Shown here: positions 16,477 through 25,346 of the stretch, in pieces
How the letters are laid out: each line of letters starts with the position of its first letter
How positions within the stretch are numbered: position 1 is the first letter of the stretch
Source of the DNA: an uncultured Alphaproteobacteria bacterium
GTDB taxonomy: Bacteria; Pseudomonadota; Alphaproteobacteria; Rhodobacterales; Rhodobacteraceae
Assembly (NCBI GenBank): GCA_902596985.1
Contig: CACJWR010000012.1
Coordinates: 1 to 41,509 of the forward strand
DNA length: 41,509 nt
Direction of reading: 5' to 3'
The notes under the pieces: generated by a model
Told to the model about the DNA's origin: nothing
Databases searched by the model: none
Seen by the model: only the letters and a program-made list of their open reading frames with translations
Translations under genes and position numbers: made by a program

Positions 16477-17424
16477 ATGAAAAAAGCTTTTTTATTTCCA
16501 GGACAAGGGTCACAATTTATAGGTATGGGTCAAGAATTAGCGAGCCAGTTTGAGGTGGCTAGAGATGTATTTTCGGAAGTTGATGAAGCTCTTGGAGAAA
16601 AACTGTCGGTATTGATGTTTCGAGGAGATATTGGAGAATTAACATTAACAAAAAATGCGCAACCAGCCATTATGGCAGTTTCCATTGCGATTTTGAGGGT
16701 CATGTCATCTAATGGGATGGATCTTAGAACAATTGATCTATTGGCTGGGCACTCATTAGGAGAGTATAGTGCCCTTTGCGCCTCAGGGGTAATTTCTTTA
16801 AGGGATACTGCCATAGTATTAAGAAAAAGGGGTATAGCTATGCAAAAAGCGGTCTCTGAAGGTGAGGGTTCAATGGTTGCTGTTTTAGGCTTATCCAGTG
16901 ATATTATAAATGAATTTATAATTACAAGCAAAAGCGACAAACATTTGATCCAAGTTGCAAACGACAACGACCCTTCACAAGTGGTTATCTCCGGCGAAAA
17001 GAAAGAAGTAGAAAAGTTCTCTGATTTTTTAAAAGAAAAAAACGCCAAGAGAATTATTAACCTCCCAGTATCTGCTCCTTTTCACTCTCCTCTTATGAAA
17101 CCGGCTGCTTTAACAATGGAATCTGAATTGAGGAAGGTAAATTTCTCAAATCCAATTGTCCCAATTATCCAAAATGTTGATTTAAGTATTTTAGGTTCAA
17201 CCGAAGGGTTAGTGGATAGGCTAGTCAAACAGATTTGTGGAACAGTAAGATGGAGAGAAAGTTTAATAAAGATGGCAGACGAATATGGTATAAAAAACTT
17301 TTTCGAAATAGGCCCAGGTAAAGTATTGGCCAGCACGGTGAAAAGAACAGTTCCTGATGCAAACGTCCTTTCGGTAGGCCTGGCTCCTCAGATCGATCAA
17401 GCTTTGGAGATGATAAGTGACTAA
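16477..17424 (+). CDS. fabD: Malonyl-CoA:ACP acyltransferase
   Basis: FabD loads malonyl groups onto acyl carrier protein for fatty-acid synthesis. The nucleophile Ser93 lies in GHSLGEYSAL and the catalytic His203 in APFHSPLM; the oxyanion motif FPGQGSQ is at the N-terminus. The ATG at 16477 (315 residues) is chosen because it has a GAGG site eight bases upstream and begins at the family start; a longer frame to 16297 overlaps rpsF and has no homology. The gene leads the fabD-fabG-acpP-fabF cluster and overlaps fabG by eight bases. Confidence 0.97.
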   Translation: MKKAFLFPGQGSQFIGMGQELASQFEVARDVFSEVDEALGEKLSVLMFRGDIGELTLTKNAQPAIMAVSIAILRVMSSNGMDLRTIDLLAGHSLGEYSALCASGVISLRDTAIVLRKRGIAMQKAVSEGEGSMVAVLGLSSDIINEFIITSKSDKHLIQVANDNDPSQVVISGEKKEVEKFSDFLKEKNAKRIINLPVSAPFHSPLMKPAALTMESELRKVNFSNPIVPIIQNVDLSILGSTEGLVDRLVKQICGTVRWRESLIKMADEYGIKNFFEIGPGKVLASTVKRTVPDANVLSVGLAPQIDQALEMISD

Positions 17425-18160
17425 TATGGAAAACTTAAACATTCTAATTACTGGTGCATCTGGTGGAATAGGAACTAGCTTATCTAAAGCTTTTTCTTCA
17501 ACAAACGCTAATCTCTTTCTTGTTGGATCTTCTGATGAGAAAATATCCAAGTTACGAAATGAACTGCCAACTAGAGAGAATATTAACTATTTTGCCGTTG
17601 ATTTAAGTGAAAGAGAAAATGTAAGTCACTTTTGTGACTCTATAATTGAGAAATATGGAGGGATTAGCATCATTGTTAATAATGCGGGTATTACTGAAGA
17701 TACTCTGTTTATGAGAATGACCGATAATGCTTGGGATAAGGTTTTTGCAATTAATCTCGATGCATCGATGATAATTTGCAGAAAGTTCATTCGAGGTATG
17801 ATAAAAAATAAATGGGGGAGAATAGTAAATATTTCATCTGTGGTTGCGTCAACGGGTAATCCCGGGCAAAGCAATTATGTAGCTGCCAAAGGTGCATTGA
17901 ATGGACTAACAAAATCATTGGCATTAGAAGTTGCAACAAGAGGCATTACAGTCAACTGCATATCACCAGGTTTTATTGATACATCTATGACAGCTAAATT
18001 GACAGATGATCAAAAGTTGAAAATAACTGAAAGGATTCCGATGGGCAGAATGGGGACTGGCGATGATATATCAGCTTTGGTGTTATTTCTTCTGACTAAT
18101 GAAGCAGGTTATATTACTGGCCAAAACATACACGTTAATGGAGGCCTTTTTCTAGCTTAG
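17417..18160 (+). CDS. fabG: 3-oxoacyl-ACP reductase
   Basis: FabG reduces 3-ketoacyl-ACP with NADPH in each elongation cycle. The cofactor motif TGASGGIG, NNAG near residue 91, catalytic Ser141, and the Tyr154-Lys158 pair in YVAAK are all present, and the C-terminal HVNGGLFLA end matches the family. The start is GTG at 17417, six bases after GGAGA at 17406-17410; an internal ATG at 17426 would shorten it by three residues but places the ribosome site too far away. It overlaps fabD by eight bases. It ends 147 bases before acpP. Confidence 0.95.
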   Translation: MTNMENLNILITGASGGIGTSLSKAFSSTNANLFLVGSSDEKISKLRNELPTRENINYFAVDLSERENVSHFCDSIIEKYGGISIIVNNAGITEDTLFMRMTDNAWDKVFAINLDASMIICRKFIRGMIKNKWGRIVNISSVVASTGNPGQSNYVAAKGALNGLTKSLALEVATRGITVNCISPGFIDTSMTAKLTDDQKLKITERIPMGRMGTGDDISALVLFLLTNEAGYITGQNIHVNGGLFLA

Positions 18161-18201
18161 AGAGTTTTTCTTGATCTTACTCTAAAATTTTCAGATAAGT
18201 A

Positions 18202-18228
18202 TTGCTTGTTTTCATAATTATGTATAAA
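18202..18228 (+). promoter_or_regulatory. Candidate promoter for acpP-fabF
   Basis: TTGCTT (18202-18207) and TATAAA (18223-18228) are spaced by 15 bases in the 147-base gap before acpP. The match to sigma-70 consensus is partial and the spacing short. A separate promoter for acpP would fit the high demand for acyl carrier protein, which is an inference from known expression in other bacteria. Confidence 0.35.
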
Positions 18229-18307
18229 AGAAAAAAATTATCGAAAATTAACTTTTTTCGTAACAGAAAACAGGCCAAAAAACGTGTAAGATGATGAGGA
18301 GGTTAAT

Positions 18308-18541
18308 ATGAGTGATGTTGTAGATAGAGTTAAAAAAATAGTTGTAGAGCATTTGAGTGTAGAAGAAGGCTCGATATCAGATAGTTCATCTTTTATAGAT
18401 GATTTGGGTGCGGATAGCCTTGACACAGTGGAGCTGGTGATGGCTTTCGAAGAAGAATTTGGTATAGAAATTCCAGATGATGCAGCCGAAACTATTCAGA
18501 CTGTAGGTGATGCTGTGAAGTTCATCGAAGAAAACTCTTAA
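18308..18541 (+). CDS. acpP: Acyl carrier protein
   Basis: AcpP carries growing acyl chains on a phosphopantetheine arm attached to Ser37 in [10 protein letters not shown]. The 77 residues are highly acidic, as usual. A strong ribosome site (GAGGAGG, about 18295-18301) precedes the ATG, fitting very high expression. It lies between fabG and fabF; the 147-base upstream gap holds a candidate promoter. Confidence 0.98.
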   Translation: MSDVVDRVKKIVVEHLSVEEGSISDSSSFIDDLGADSLDTVELVMAFEEEFGIEIPDDAAETIQTVGDAVKFIEENS

Positions 18542-18580
18542 GGTTCCTGAAATTCCAAGCACTACATTAGATAGAAAAGC

Positions 18581-19840
18581 ATGAGACGTGTTGCAGTAAC
18601 TGGTATAGGATTATTGACCCCACTTGGGTGCGGCGTTGAAATAGTCTGGAATAGACTGTTAAAAGGGGAGTCATCAGCAACGAAGATCACTAAATTTGAC
18701 CCATCGGATTATTCTACAAGTTACGCTTGTGAAATCCCTTTCGGCGATGACTCAGAAGAAAAATTTAATCCCGACGAATGGATGAATTTAAAAGATAGAA
18801 GGAAAGTTGATGACTTTATTCTCTACGGTATTTGCGCGGCGGATCAAGCTGTAAAGGATGCCGGTTGGACTCCTGATAAAGAGGAAGACTTACTTCGGAC
18901 TGGTGTAATGATAGGTTCTGGTATAGGTGGTCTTCAATCTATAGGGAATACTGCTAATTTAATCAAAGATAAGGGACCCAGGAGAGTTTCTCCTTTCTTT
19001 ATACCCGGGGCGTTGATCAATTTGATATCCGGTCAGGTCTCAATAAGATATGGCTTCAAAGGCCCAAACCATTCTGTGGTAACAGCTTGTTCAACGGGTG
19101 CCCATGCTATCGGTGATGCTGCTAGATTTATTATATCTGGCGAAGCTGATGTAATGATAGCCGGTGGAGCTGAAAGCCCTATAACAGAACTGGGGATAGC
19201 TGGGTTTAATGCATGTAAGGCTCTATCTACAAAATTTGGAGAAGATCCAAGTATTGCCAGTAGGCCATATGATGTTGATAGAGATGGCTTTGTTATGGGA
19301 GAAGGTGCAGGGATCGTGGTTCTAGAAGAGCTAGAGCATGCAAAAAAAAGGGGTGCTAAAATATACTGTGAAGTGTTGGGTTATGGGCTGACCGGAGATG
19401 CATACCATATTACTGCGCCTCCGCCAGATGGAGACGGTGGCAAAAGATCGATGACCGCAGCACTCAAAAGCAGTCAATCAAATATATCTGATATTGACTA
19501 TATTAATGCACACGGTACCTCTACTATGGCTGATACCATAGAATTAGGTGCCGTCGAGTCGCTAGCTATGAATTATGCAAACAAAATATCCATGTCCTCT
19601 ACAAAATCGTCAATTGGTCACTTATTAGGAGCTGCTGGCTCGGTCGAAGCAATTTTTTCAATATTATCAATCAGAGATCAAATTGTTCCACCAACTATAA
19701 ATCTTGAAAAACCAGCTGTTGATACTAAAATCGATTTAGTTCCAAAGCATGCGCGGGAAAGAAAAGTTAATAGGGCTCTTTCAAACTCCTTTGGGTTCGG
19801 CGGCACCAATGCATCTTTAGTAGTAGGAAAACTAAATTAA
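18581..19840 (+). CDS. fabF: 3-oxoacyl-ACP synthase II
   Basis: FabF condenses malonyl-ACP with acyl-ACP to elongate fatty acids. The thiolase-type catalytic triad is complete: Cys170 in TACSTG, His311 in AHGTST and His347 in SIGHLLGAAG. The C-terminal SFGFGGTNASL motif is present. At 419 residues the length is normal. It follows acpP by 39 bases, so they are probably cotranscribed, and precedes mltG by 21 bases. Confidence 0.97.
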   Translation: MRRVAVTGIGLLTPLGCGVEIVWNRLLKGESSATKITKFDPSDYSTSYACEIPFGDDSEEKFNPDEWMNLKDRRKVDDFILYGICAADQAVKDAGWTPDKEEDLLRTGVMIGSGIGGLQSIGNTANLIKDKGPRRVSPFFIPGALINLISGQVSIRYGFKGPNHSVVTACSTGAHAIGDAARFIISGEADVMIAGGAESPITELGIAGFNACKALSTKFGEDPSIASRPYDVDRDGFVMGEGAGIVVLEELEHAKKRGAKIYCEVLGYGLTGDAYHITAPPPDGDGGKRSMTAALKSSQSNISDIDYINAHGTSTMADTIELGAVESLAMNYANKISMSSTKSSIGHLLGAAGSVEAIFSILSIRDQIVPPTINLEKPAVDTKIDLVPKHARERKVNRALSNSFGFGGTNASLVVGKLN

Positions 19841-19861
19841 AAATTTCCGCAAAATTGAGTA

Positions 19862-20839
19862 ATGGCTACTTTTTTTTCTCACTTTTTTTACTTATTTATA
19901 GCTTGTTTAATTTCTGTTTATGTTACAGCAACTAGTTTCGAACTTTACTATGAAAAGCCGGGCCCAAGTGAGCAAGAGCAATTATTGATCATAAATAAGG
20001 GCCAAAGTGTTGCAAATATTGCCAGTCACTTAAGAGAATTAAATCTGATCGAAAGCCGTATGGTCTTTATTCTTGTTGTGAGGCTCAAAGGCTTTCATGA
20101 CAAAATAAAGTTTGGAGAATATATGATTCCAAAGACTGCCTCTATTAAAGATATTTTAGATGCAGTGATTACTGGAGTATCGTTTCAAAATAAAATCATG
20201 ATACCCGAGGGCCTTAGCACGATTTCAGTGATACATCGGATAAATGATGACCCAAGGATTAAAGGCGACTTGATTAGGTTCAGTGAAGAGGGTGTGCTTG
20301 CTCCCGATACTTACAGCTTTGATATTACAACAAAGAAAAAAGATCTCTTTTTAAAAATGAGAAATAATCAAAAGAGAATTTTAGAAGTTGCGTGGGATAA
20401 CAGGGATCCTGATTTGCCACTGAAAAATGCTTTGGAGCTATTAATTTTGGCATCTATAGTGGAAAAGGAAGCTGGTAATGAGGAGGACAAAAAAAAAGTT
20501 GCTTCCGTGTTTTTAAATCGTTTGAAAAAAAAAATGAGATTGCAATCTGATCCAACTGTTGTCTATAGTTTAACAAATGGTAGAGAGCCGCTAAATAGAG
20601 AGCTTAATAGAAGTGATCTTAAAAGAGTGTCCCCCTTTAATACATATAAAATTGATGGTCTTCCACCTAGCCCAATTTGCAATCCAAGCAAGTCATCAAT
20701 TTATGCGGTTTCAAATCCACTTAAAACAGACTTCTTATTTTTTGTTGCCGATGGAGAGGGAGGGCATAATTTTTCAAAAAATCTCAAGCAGCATAACAGG
20801 TTTGTTAAAGAGTATAGAAGATTGAAGATAGAAAATTGA
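19862..20839 (+). CDS. mltG: Endolytic murein transglycosylase MltG (YceG-like)
   Basis: MltG is an inner-membrane lytic transglycosylase thought to end nascent glycan strands. The N-terminal membrane helix (about residues 8-25), a LysM-like segment, and the catalytic domain are visible. The catalytic Glu201 is in ASIVEKEAG, followed by FLNRLKKKMRLQSDPTV and the PSPICNP box near residue 270. Length 325 is typical. It follows fabF by 21 bases, an order shared with many alphaproteobacteria. No strong ribosome site is seen. Confidence 0.95.
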   Translation: MATFFSHFFYLFIACLISVYVTATSFELYYEKPGPSEQEQLLIINKGQSVANIASHLRELNLIESRMVFILVVRLKGFHDKIKFGEYMIPKTASIKDILDAVITGVSFQNKIMIPEGLSTISVIHRINDDPRIKGDLIRFSEEGVLAPDTYSFDITTKKKDLFLKMRNNQKRILEVAWDNRDPDLPLKNALELLILASIVEKEAGNEEDKKKVASVFLNRLKKKMRLQSDPTVVYSLTNGREPLNRELNRSDLKRVSPFNTYKIDGLPPSPICNPSKSSIYAVSNPLKTDFLFFVADGEGGHNFSKNLKQHNRFVKEYRRLKIEN

Positions 20840-20845
20840 TTTTTT

Positions 20846-20859
20846 AACATAATTATGTT
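20846..20859. repeat. 14-base perfect palindrome between mltG and cysE
   Basis: AACATAATTATGTT is a perfect palindrome in the 52-base gap between mltG and cysE. A second, overlapping dyad (TTAAC at 20844-20848 with GTTAA at 20860-20864) brackets it. It has no GC-rich stem or T run, so it does not look like an intrinsic terminator. An operator for cysE is possible but not demonstrated. Confidence 0.35.
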
Positions 20860-20891
20860 GTTAATAAGAATCATCAAGGGAGGCATTGTTA

Positions 20892-21689
20892 TTGGAGCAA
20901 ACAGATATAAAAATAAAAAAGATTTGGGAAACAATCTGCAAGGAAGCTCATGTATCCCTAAAGAGATCTAATTACATGAAAAAATACTTTAAAAACAACA
21001 TTTTGGGTCAAAGTAATTTCAGCGATGCATTAACGCACATCATCGCTGTTAAGGTTTCTAGCCCTGATTTTGAATTGGGACATCTCATTCCAATTCTGCA
21101 AAAGCAAATTAGTAATTTTCCTTATATATGTGATTACGCAGTGGATGACTTGATTGCCTTTTATGAAAGAGATCCTGCTTGCCACTGGTTTTATCAACCT
21201 TTTCTTTTTTACAAAGGATTCATTGCTTTACAAGCACACCGAATAGGAAATGCACTTTACAATAATGGAGACATAGATTTTTCTCTTTATTTACAAATGA
21301 GAGTATCTGAGGTTTTCAGTATAGACATTCATCCCGGTGCAAAAATAGGCAAGGGTATTATGTTAGATCATGCTCATAATCTAGTTATCGGAGAAACGGC
21401 TGAAGTTGGGGATAATGTCTCTATTTTGCATTCTGTCACTCTAGGTGGCACTGGAAAAGTTCGGGGTGACAGACACCCTAAGATAGGAAATAATGTTTTA
21501 ATCGGAGCTGGTGCAAAAATATTAGGTAATATATCGATTGGAGAGTGCTCCAGGGTCGCGGCTGGTTCGTTAGTCTTGAAATCAGTAGCTTCTTTTAAGA
21601 CAGTAGCGGGAGTGCCCGCTAAAGAGGTAGGGAGTTCAGGGTGTCCGGAGCCATCAAAAACGATGGACCAAATTTTAAACAAAAATTAG
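20892..21689 (+). CDS. cysE: Serine O-acetyltransferase
   Basis: CysE makes O-acetylserine from serine and acetyl-CoA for cysteine synthesis. An N-terminal helical domain is followed by left-handed beta-helix hexapeptide repeats. The catalytic His160 is in MLDHAHNLVIGETA, and the GGTGK loop that binds CoA is near residue 187. I prefer TTG at 20892 (265 residues) because GGAGG at 20879-20883 is eight bases upstream; an earlier TTG at 20886 leaves only two bases. The C-terminal tail is long enough to bind CysK, though the usual terminal Ile is not present. It ends one base from the convergent pdhC stop. Confidence 0.95.
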   Translation: MEQTDIKIKKIWETICKEAHVSLKRSNYMKKYFKNNILGQSNFSDALTHIIAVKVSSPDFELGHLIPILQKQISNFPYICDYAVDDLIAFYERDPACHWFYQPFLFYKGFIALQAHRIGNALYNNGDIDFSLYLQMRVSEVFSIDIHPGAKIGKGIMLDHAHNLVIGETAEVGDNVSILHSVTLGGTGKVRGDRHPKIGNNVLIGAGAKILGNISIGECSRVAAGSLVLKSVASFKTVAGVPAKEVGSSGCPEPSKTMDQILNKN

Positions 21690-21690
21690 T

Positions 21691-22566
21691 TTATTTTATC
21701 ATGAGAACAGTAGGATTTTGTAGATAGAATACTATCCTATCAAGAAATTTTGCTCCCAGTTCTCCATCAATCGTTCTATGATCTACGGATAATGTTAAGT
21801 AAACTTGTTTGCATGATAAAAAACTTCCATTATTACTAATTACCTCATCTTTAACTGCCCCAACTGCTAATATTGATGAATTTGGTGGGTTAATAATCGC
21901 ATCGAAGTTTTCAATAGAAAACATTCCTAAGTTCGAAATGGCATGCGCACAGTCTATAAAATCACTGTTTCGCAGTTGCTTTTTCTTTGCTTTTTCAATA
22001 AGCTCTTTCATTTCTAAGGAAATTTGACTTAATGATTTTTTATCAATGTTTCTGAGAGTTGGGGTATACAGTCCTTTTTCAGTTGATATAGCTACTCCAA
22101 TTGCTACTTCGTTAAATTTCAACATATGTTGCTCTTGCCAGATCATATTACAGTCAGGAAAGTCTATTAAAGCACAAGCACAAGCTTTTATAAAAAAGTC
22201 ATTTATTGATATTTTATTGCTTTTTTCAAGCAAATCATTTGTCTTATTTCTAAAGTTTATTAATTCATCTACTCTAGCTTTGCGTCTTAAGTAAAAGTGA
22301 GGTATTGACGACTTTGAAAGTGTTAGCTTTTCCGCAATTATTTGTCTTATTTTAGGTACATTTATTACCTCATGGTCTGTACCATCAACTTGTACCGCTT
22401 TATTCTTTTGTTCGATATCTCTGTTAGACGATGGTAATTTTAAATGTTTTTCGATATCAATTTTTGTGATTCTTCCTCTTGGTCCAGTACCTGTGATATC
22501 TTTGATATTTATAGAATTCAAAGAGGCTAACTTTTTGGCTAAAGGCGTTATAAATATTCTACCCAT
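21691..22566 (-). CDS. pdhC: Pyruvate dehydrogenase E2 (acetyltransferase) without a lipoyl domain
   Basis: E2 transfers acetyl groups to CoA and forms the core of the pyruvate dehydrogenase complex. This 291-residue protein begins directly with the peripheral-subunit-binding domain (FITPLAKKLASL, then GTGPRGRITKIDIEKHL, residues 4-43). A short linker and the catalytic domain from about residue 65 follow. The active-site His263 and Asp267 are in DHRTIDG. No lipoyl domain precedes the binding domain, and only seven bases separate its ATG from the pdhB stop, so none can be hidden upstream. The E1-beta partner carries a lipoyl domain instead. It ends the tkt-pgk-ftsB-pdhABC run. Confidence 0.95.
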   Translation of the reverse strand: MGRIFITPLAKKLASLNSINIKDITGTGPRGRITKIDIEKHLKLPSSNRDIEQKNKAVQVDGTDHEVINVPKIRQIIAEKLTLSKSSIPHFYLRRKARVDELINFRNKTNDLLEKSNKISINDFFIKACACALIDFPDCNMIWQEQHMLKFNEVAIGVAISTEKGLYTPTLRNIDKKSLSQISLEMKELIEKAKKKQLRNSDFIDCAHAISNLGMFSIENFDAIINPPNSSILAVGAVKDEVISNNGSFLSCKQVYLTLSVDHRTIDGELGAKFLDRIVFYLQNPTVLMIK

Positions 22567-22573
22567 AATTTAT

Positions 22574-23965
22574 TTAATCTTTATAAAGAACTTTTTTAAC
22601 AGAAAAAACAATCTCGTCTGGAGTAATTAAGGCTGCTTTTTCCAAATTCTCCGCATATGGCATGGGAACGTCTTTCCCTGTGCAATTCAACACCGGGGCA
22701 TCTAAGTAGTCAAACGCTCTTATCATGATTTGTGATCCAATATAGCTTCCGACTGAACAAACAGGAAAAGATTCTTCTACCGTTACACATCTATTAGTCT
22801 TTTTCACCGACTCTATTATTGTATCGAAGTCAATTGGCCTTATTGTTCTTAAATCGACTATCTCTGCATTTATTCCTAATTCCTTCAGCTTCTTATCAGC
22901 CTCAAGCGTGTGCATCATGCCGATTCCATAGCTAATGATTGTCACGTCCTGTCCGGTTGAAATAGTTTTCGCCTTTCCTATTGGTATAATTTGTTCAGGA
23001 TCAATATTTACTGGAAACGATTTCCCATACAAAATTTCATTTTCAAGAAAAATAACTGGGTTATTTTCTCTAATCGCTGACTTTAGTAAACCTTTTGCAT
23101 CTTCTGCAGAAAATGGCTGAACCACTTTCAAACCTGGAATTGAAGCATATAATGATGCGAAATCTTGGCTATGTTGAGCTGCTACTCTAGCGGCTGCTCC
23201 ATTTGGCCCCCTAAAGACAATTGGACAATTAATTTGTCCACCTGACATATAATTTGTTTTAGCTGCTGAGTTAATTATCTGATCTAAAGCTTGCATGGCG
23301 AAATTGAATGTCATGAACTCGACTATTGGTCTTATTCCTGTAAAAGCAGCTCCAACAGCTAGTCCGGTGAACCCATGCTCAGTGATAGGAGTATCTATTA
23401 CTCGTTCCGGCCCAAACTCCTCAAGCAAGCCCTGACTAACTTTGTATGCTCCTTGATACTCTCCTACCTCTTCACCCATCAGAAAAACATCACCATCAAG
23501 TCTCATCTCCTCGGCGATTGCACTATTTATTGCTTCCCTAACAGTTAATTCATTCACTACCTTATTTTCGGTTGTCTCATTATTAAGTTTTTTACTGTCT
23601 TCAAGATTTATATTTACGCTATCTACCTTATCTTCTTCGCTCGTAACTTCTTCATAATTATCAGCACTTACAGGCTCAATTTTCTTGATATCATTAACCT
23701 TTCTTATATTAATCTCCTCAGTGCCTTCGGTTTCAATTACCGCAATCAAGGAATTAACTTTTATATTCTCCGTTCCCTCCTTTACAATTAGTTCAACAAC
23801 GGTGCCTTCCTCAATACTTTCATACTCCATCAGAGCTTTATCCGTTTCGATATCAGCTATGATATCACCCGGTTTAACTTTATCTCCAGGGCTAACGTAC
23901 CATTTGGCAAGGCTACCTTCTTCCATAGTAGGTGAGAGAGAGGGCATTAAAATTTCAGTCTTCAT
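22574..23965 (-). CDS. pdhB: Pyruvate dehydrogenase E1 beta with N-terminal lipoyl domain
   Basis: This 463-residue subunit is the beta half of the thiamine-diphosphate E1 of pyruvate dehydrogenase. Residues 1-77 are a lipoyl domain, with the lipoylated Lys43 in [13 protein letters not shown] Glu/Asp/Val-rich linker follows to about residue 138. The E1-beta domain starts at [15 protein letters not shown] and contains [13 protein letters not shown], an [14 protein letters not shown] stretch and a C-terminal MPYAENLE box. Fusion of a lipoyl domain to E1-beta is known from alphaproteobacteria. Here it is the only lipoyl domain in the operon. It follows pdhA by 15 bases. Confidence 0.97.
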   Translation of the reverse strand: MKTEILMPSLSPTMEEGSLAKWYVSPGDKVKPGDIIADIETDKALMEYESIEEGTVVELIVKEGTENIKVNSLIAVIETEGTEEINIRKVNDIKKIEPVSADNYEEVTSEEDKVDSVNINLEDSKKLNNETTENKVVNELTVREAINSAIAEEMRLDGDVFLMGEEVGEYQGAYKVSQGLLEEFGPERVIDTPITEHGFTGLAVGAAFTGIRPIVEFMTFNFAMQALDQIINSAAKTNYMSGGQINCPIVFRGPNGAAARVAAQHSQDFASLYASIPGLKVVQPFSAEDAKGLLKSAIRENNPVIFLENEILYGKSFPVNIDPEQIIPIGKAKTISTGQDVTIISYGIGMMHTLEADKKLKELGINAEIVDLRTIRPIDFDTIIESVKKTNRCVTVEESFPVCSVGSYIGSQIMIRAFDYLDAPVLNCTGKDVPMPYAENLEKAALITPDEIVFSVKKVLYKD

Positions 23966-23980
23966 TTTTTTCCTTAATTT

Positions 23981-24955
23981 TTAACCAGCGTACACATCAG
24001 TCCAAAGTTCCTCAATATCAGGTTCTGGACTGTTTAAAGCGAAGTCTGACGCCTCAGATACTATTGATTTAATCTCAGCATCCGTTGCTTTAAACTGCTT
24101 TTCTGAGATTTTATGTTTTTCAATCAGTATAGAACGTAGCGTATCTATTGGGTCTTTTTCTTCTCTAACCTTTTGAACCTCTTCTCTAGTTCGATATTTT
24201 GCAGGGTCAGACATAGAGTGCCCTCTATATCTGTATGTTTTCATTTCAAGTATAAAAGGACCTTTGCCAGCTCTACAATGATCTGCTGCGTGAGCAGCTT
24301 CTTTTGCTACATCAAGTACATTCATACCGTTAACGGCTTTCCCTGGAATATTGAAGGCCAGTCCCCTTGCAAACATCTCTTCAGTTGAGGACGCTCGAAC
24401 CATTGAAGTCCCCATGGCATACTGGTTATTTTCAATAACAAAAACTACTGGTAACTTCCAAAGTGAAGCCATATTGAAAGCTTCGTAAACTTGTCCTTGA
24501 TTTGCAGCCCCTTCACCAAAGTAAGTGAAACATACGCAACTATTTTTTTTATATTTATTTGCAAAAGCGATACCGGCCCCAATTGGTACTTGTGCGCCTA
24601 CAATTCCGTGCCCTCCATAAAAGCCTTCACTTTTAGAGAACATATGCATAGATCCCCCTTTACCCTTTGAGTAACCAGTAAAACGCCCCGTCAGCTCTGC
24701 CATGACCATTTTTGGGTCCATGCCACAAGCAAGCATATGACCATGATCTCTGTAGGATGTAATATCTTGGTCTCCATTTTCCTTAATGGAGTCTATTCCT
24801 ACAACAACAGCCTCCTGGCCTATGTACAAATGACAAAATCCTCCAATGTGTCCCATCCCATAAAGCTGACCCGCTTTTTCTTCAAATCTTCTAATTAGGA
24901 CCATCTTGTGATAAAGCTCAAGCAACTGTTTTTTTGAAATACTAGTTTTTTCCAT
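23981..24955 (-). CDS. pdhA: Pyruvate dehydrogenase E1 alpha
   Basis: E1-alpha binds thiamine diphosphate and pairs with E1-beta to decarboxylate pyruvate. The thiamine motif GEGAANQG then NMASLWKLPVVFVIENN is at about residues 148-175, and the phosphorylation-loop-like RYRGHSMSDPAKYR near residue 245 is conserved. At 324 residues the length is normal for the bacterial heterotetrameric type. It follows the FtsB-like gene by 30 bases and precedes pdhB by 15. No E3 gene is found next to the operon. Confidence 0.97.
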   Translation of the reverse strand: MEKTSISKKQLLELYHKMVLIRRFEEKAGQLYGMGHIGGFCHLYIGQEAVVVGIDSIKENGDQDITSYRDHGHMLACGMDPKMVMAELTGRFTGYSKGKGGSMHMFSKSEGFYGGHGIVGAQVPIGAGIAFANKYKKNSCVCFTYFGEGAANQGQVYEAFNMASLWKLPVVFVIENNQYAMGTSMVRASSTEEMFARGLAFNIPGKAVNGMNVLDVAKEAAHAADHCRAGKGPFILEMKTYRYRGHSMSDPAKYRTREEVQKVREEKDPIDTLRSILIEKHKISEKQFKATDAEIKSIVSEASDFALNSPEPDIEELWTDVYAG

Positions 24956-24985
24956 AAATATAGTTTAGCGTTAAACTATATATTT

Positions 24986-25342
24986 TCAATATCTAATTTT
25001 AAATACTATTAGTTCATCTTCACCAATTAGCCCTAAAATTTTTCTTGCCTGCTGGTCAAGAAGTTCCAAGTCAAGGCTTGTATCCGAAAGCCGTTTAATT
25101 TTGTTTTTAACTGCCAAAGTTTTTTCATCTAATAACTTTAATTCTTTGGTCAAAGCTTTTTCTTTTGCTAAAAGTTGGTACTTATAAGAAACACCAAACT
25201 CTCCTTTGAATGATGCAATTATAAAATAAAAACAAAGTATAAAGCATACAGTGGACAAAGTAATTTCTAAAATTTTAAAGCTTTTGAACAATTTAGGATC
25301 CTCAAACGAATCATTGCATACTTGATTCGTAAAAGGAATCAT
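24986..25342 (-). CDS. ftsB: FtsB-like septum formation initiator
   Basis: This 118-residue bitopic protein has one helix (about residues 27-45, ITLSTVCFILCFYFIIASF) followed by a coiled coil with Leu and Lys heptads and a C-terminal LGLIGEDELIVFKI motif typical of the FtsB/DivIC family. FtsB is a divisome component of the FtsQLB complex. It is only four bases downstream of pgk and 30 upstream of pdhA, so a division gene is embedded in a carbon-metabolism operon; FtsB next to pdhA is common in alphaproteobacteria. Confidence 0.88.
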   Translation of the reverse strand: MIPFTNQVCNDSFEDPKLFKSFKILEITLSTVCFILCFYFIIASFKGEFGVSYKYQLLAKEKALTKELKLLDEKTLAVKNKIKRLSDTSLDLELLDQQARKILGLIGEDELIVFKIRY

Positions 25343-25346
25343 TTTT

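Noticed and set aside
16530-17048. 172-codon open frame on the minus strand opposite fabD
   Set aside because: FabD is unambiguous on the plus strand with both catalytic residues; the antisense frame has no family features.
18155-18192. TTAGAG/CTCTAA hairpin after fabG
   Set aside because: Six AT-rich pairs with a 17-base loop and no clear T run; too weak to call a terminator.
21651-21666. CCATC/GATGG hairpin at the end of cysE
   Set aside because: Only five pairs with no T run; it lies inside coding sequence and is likely chance.
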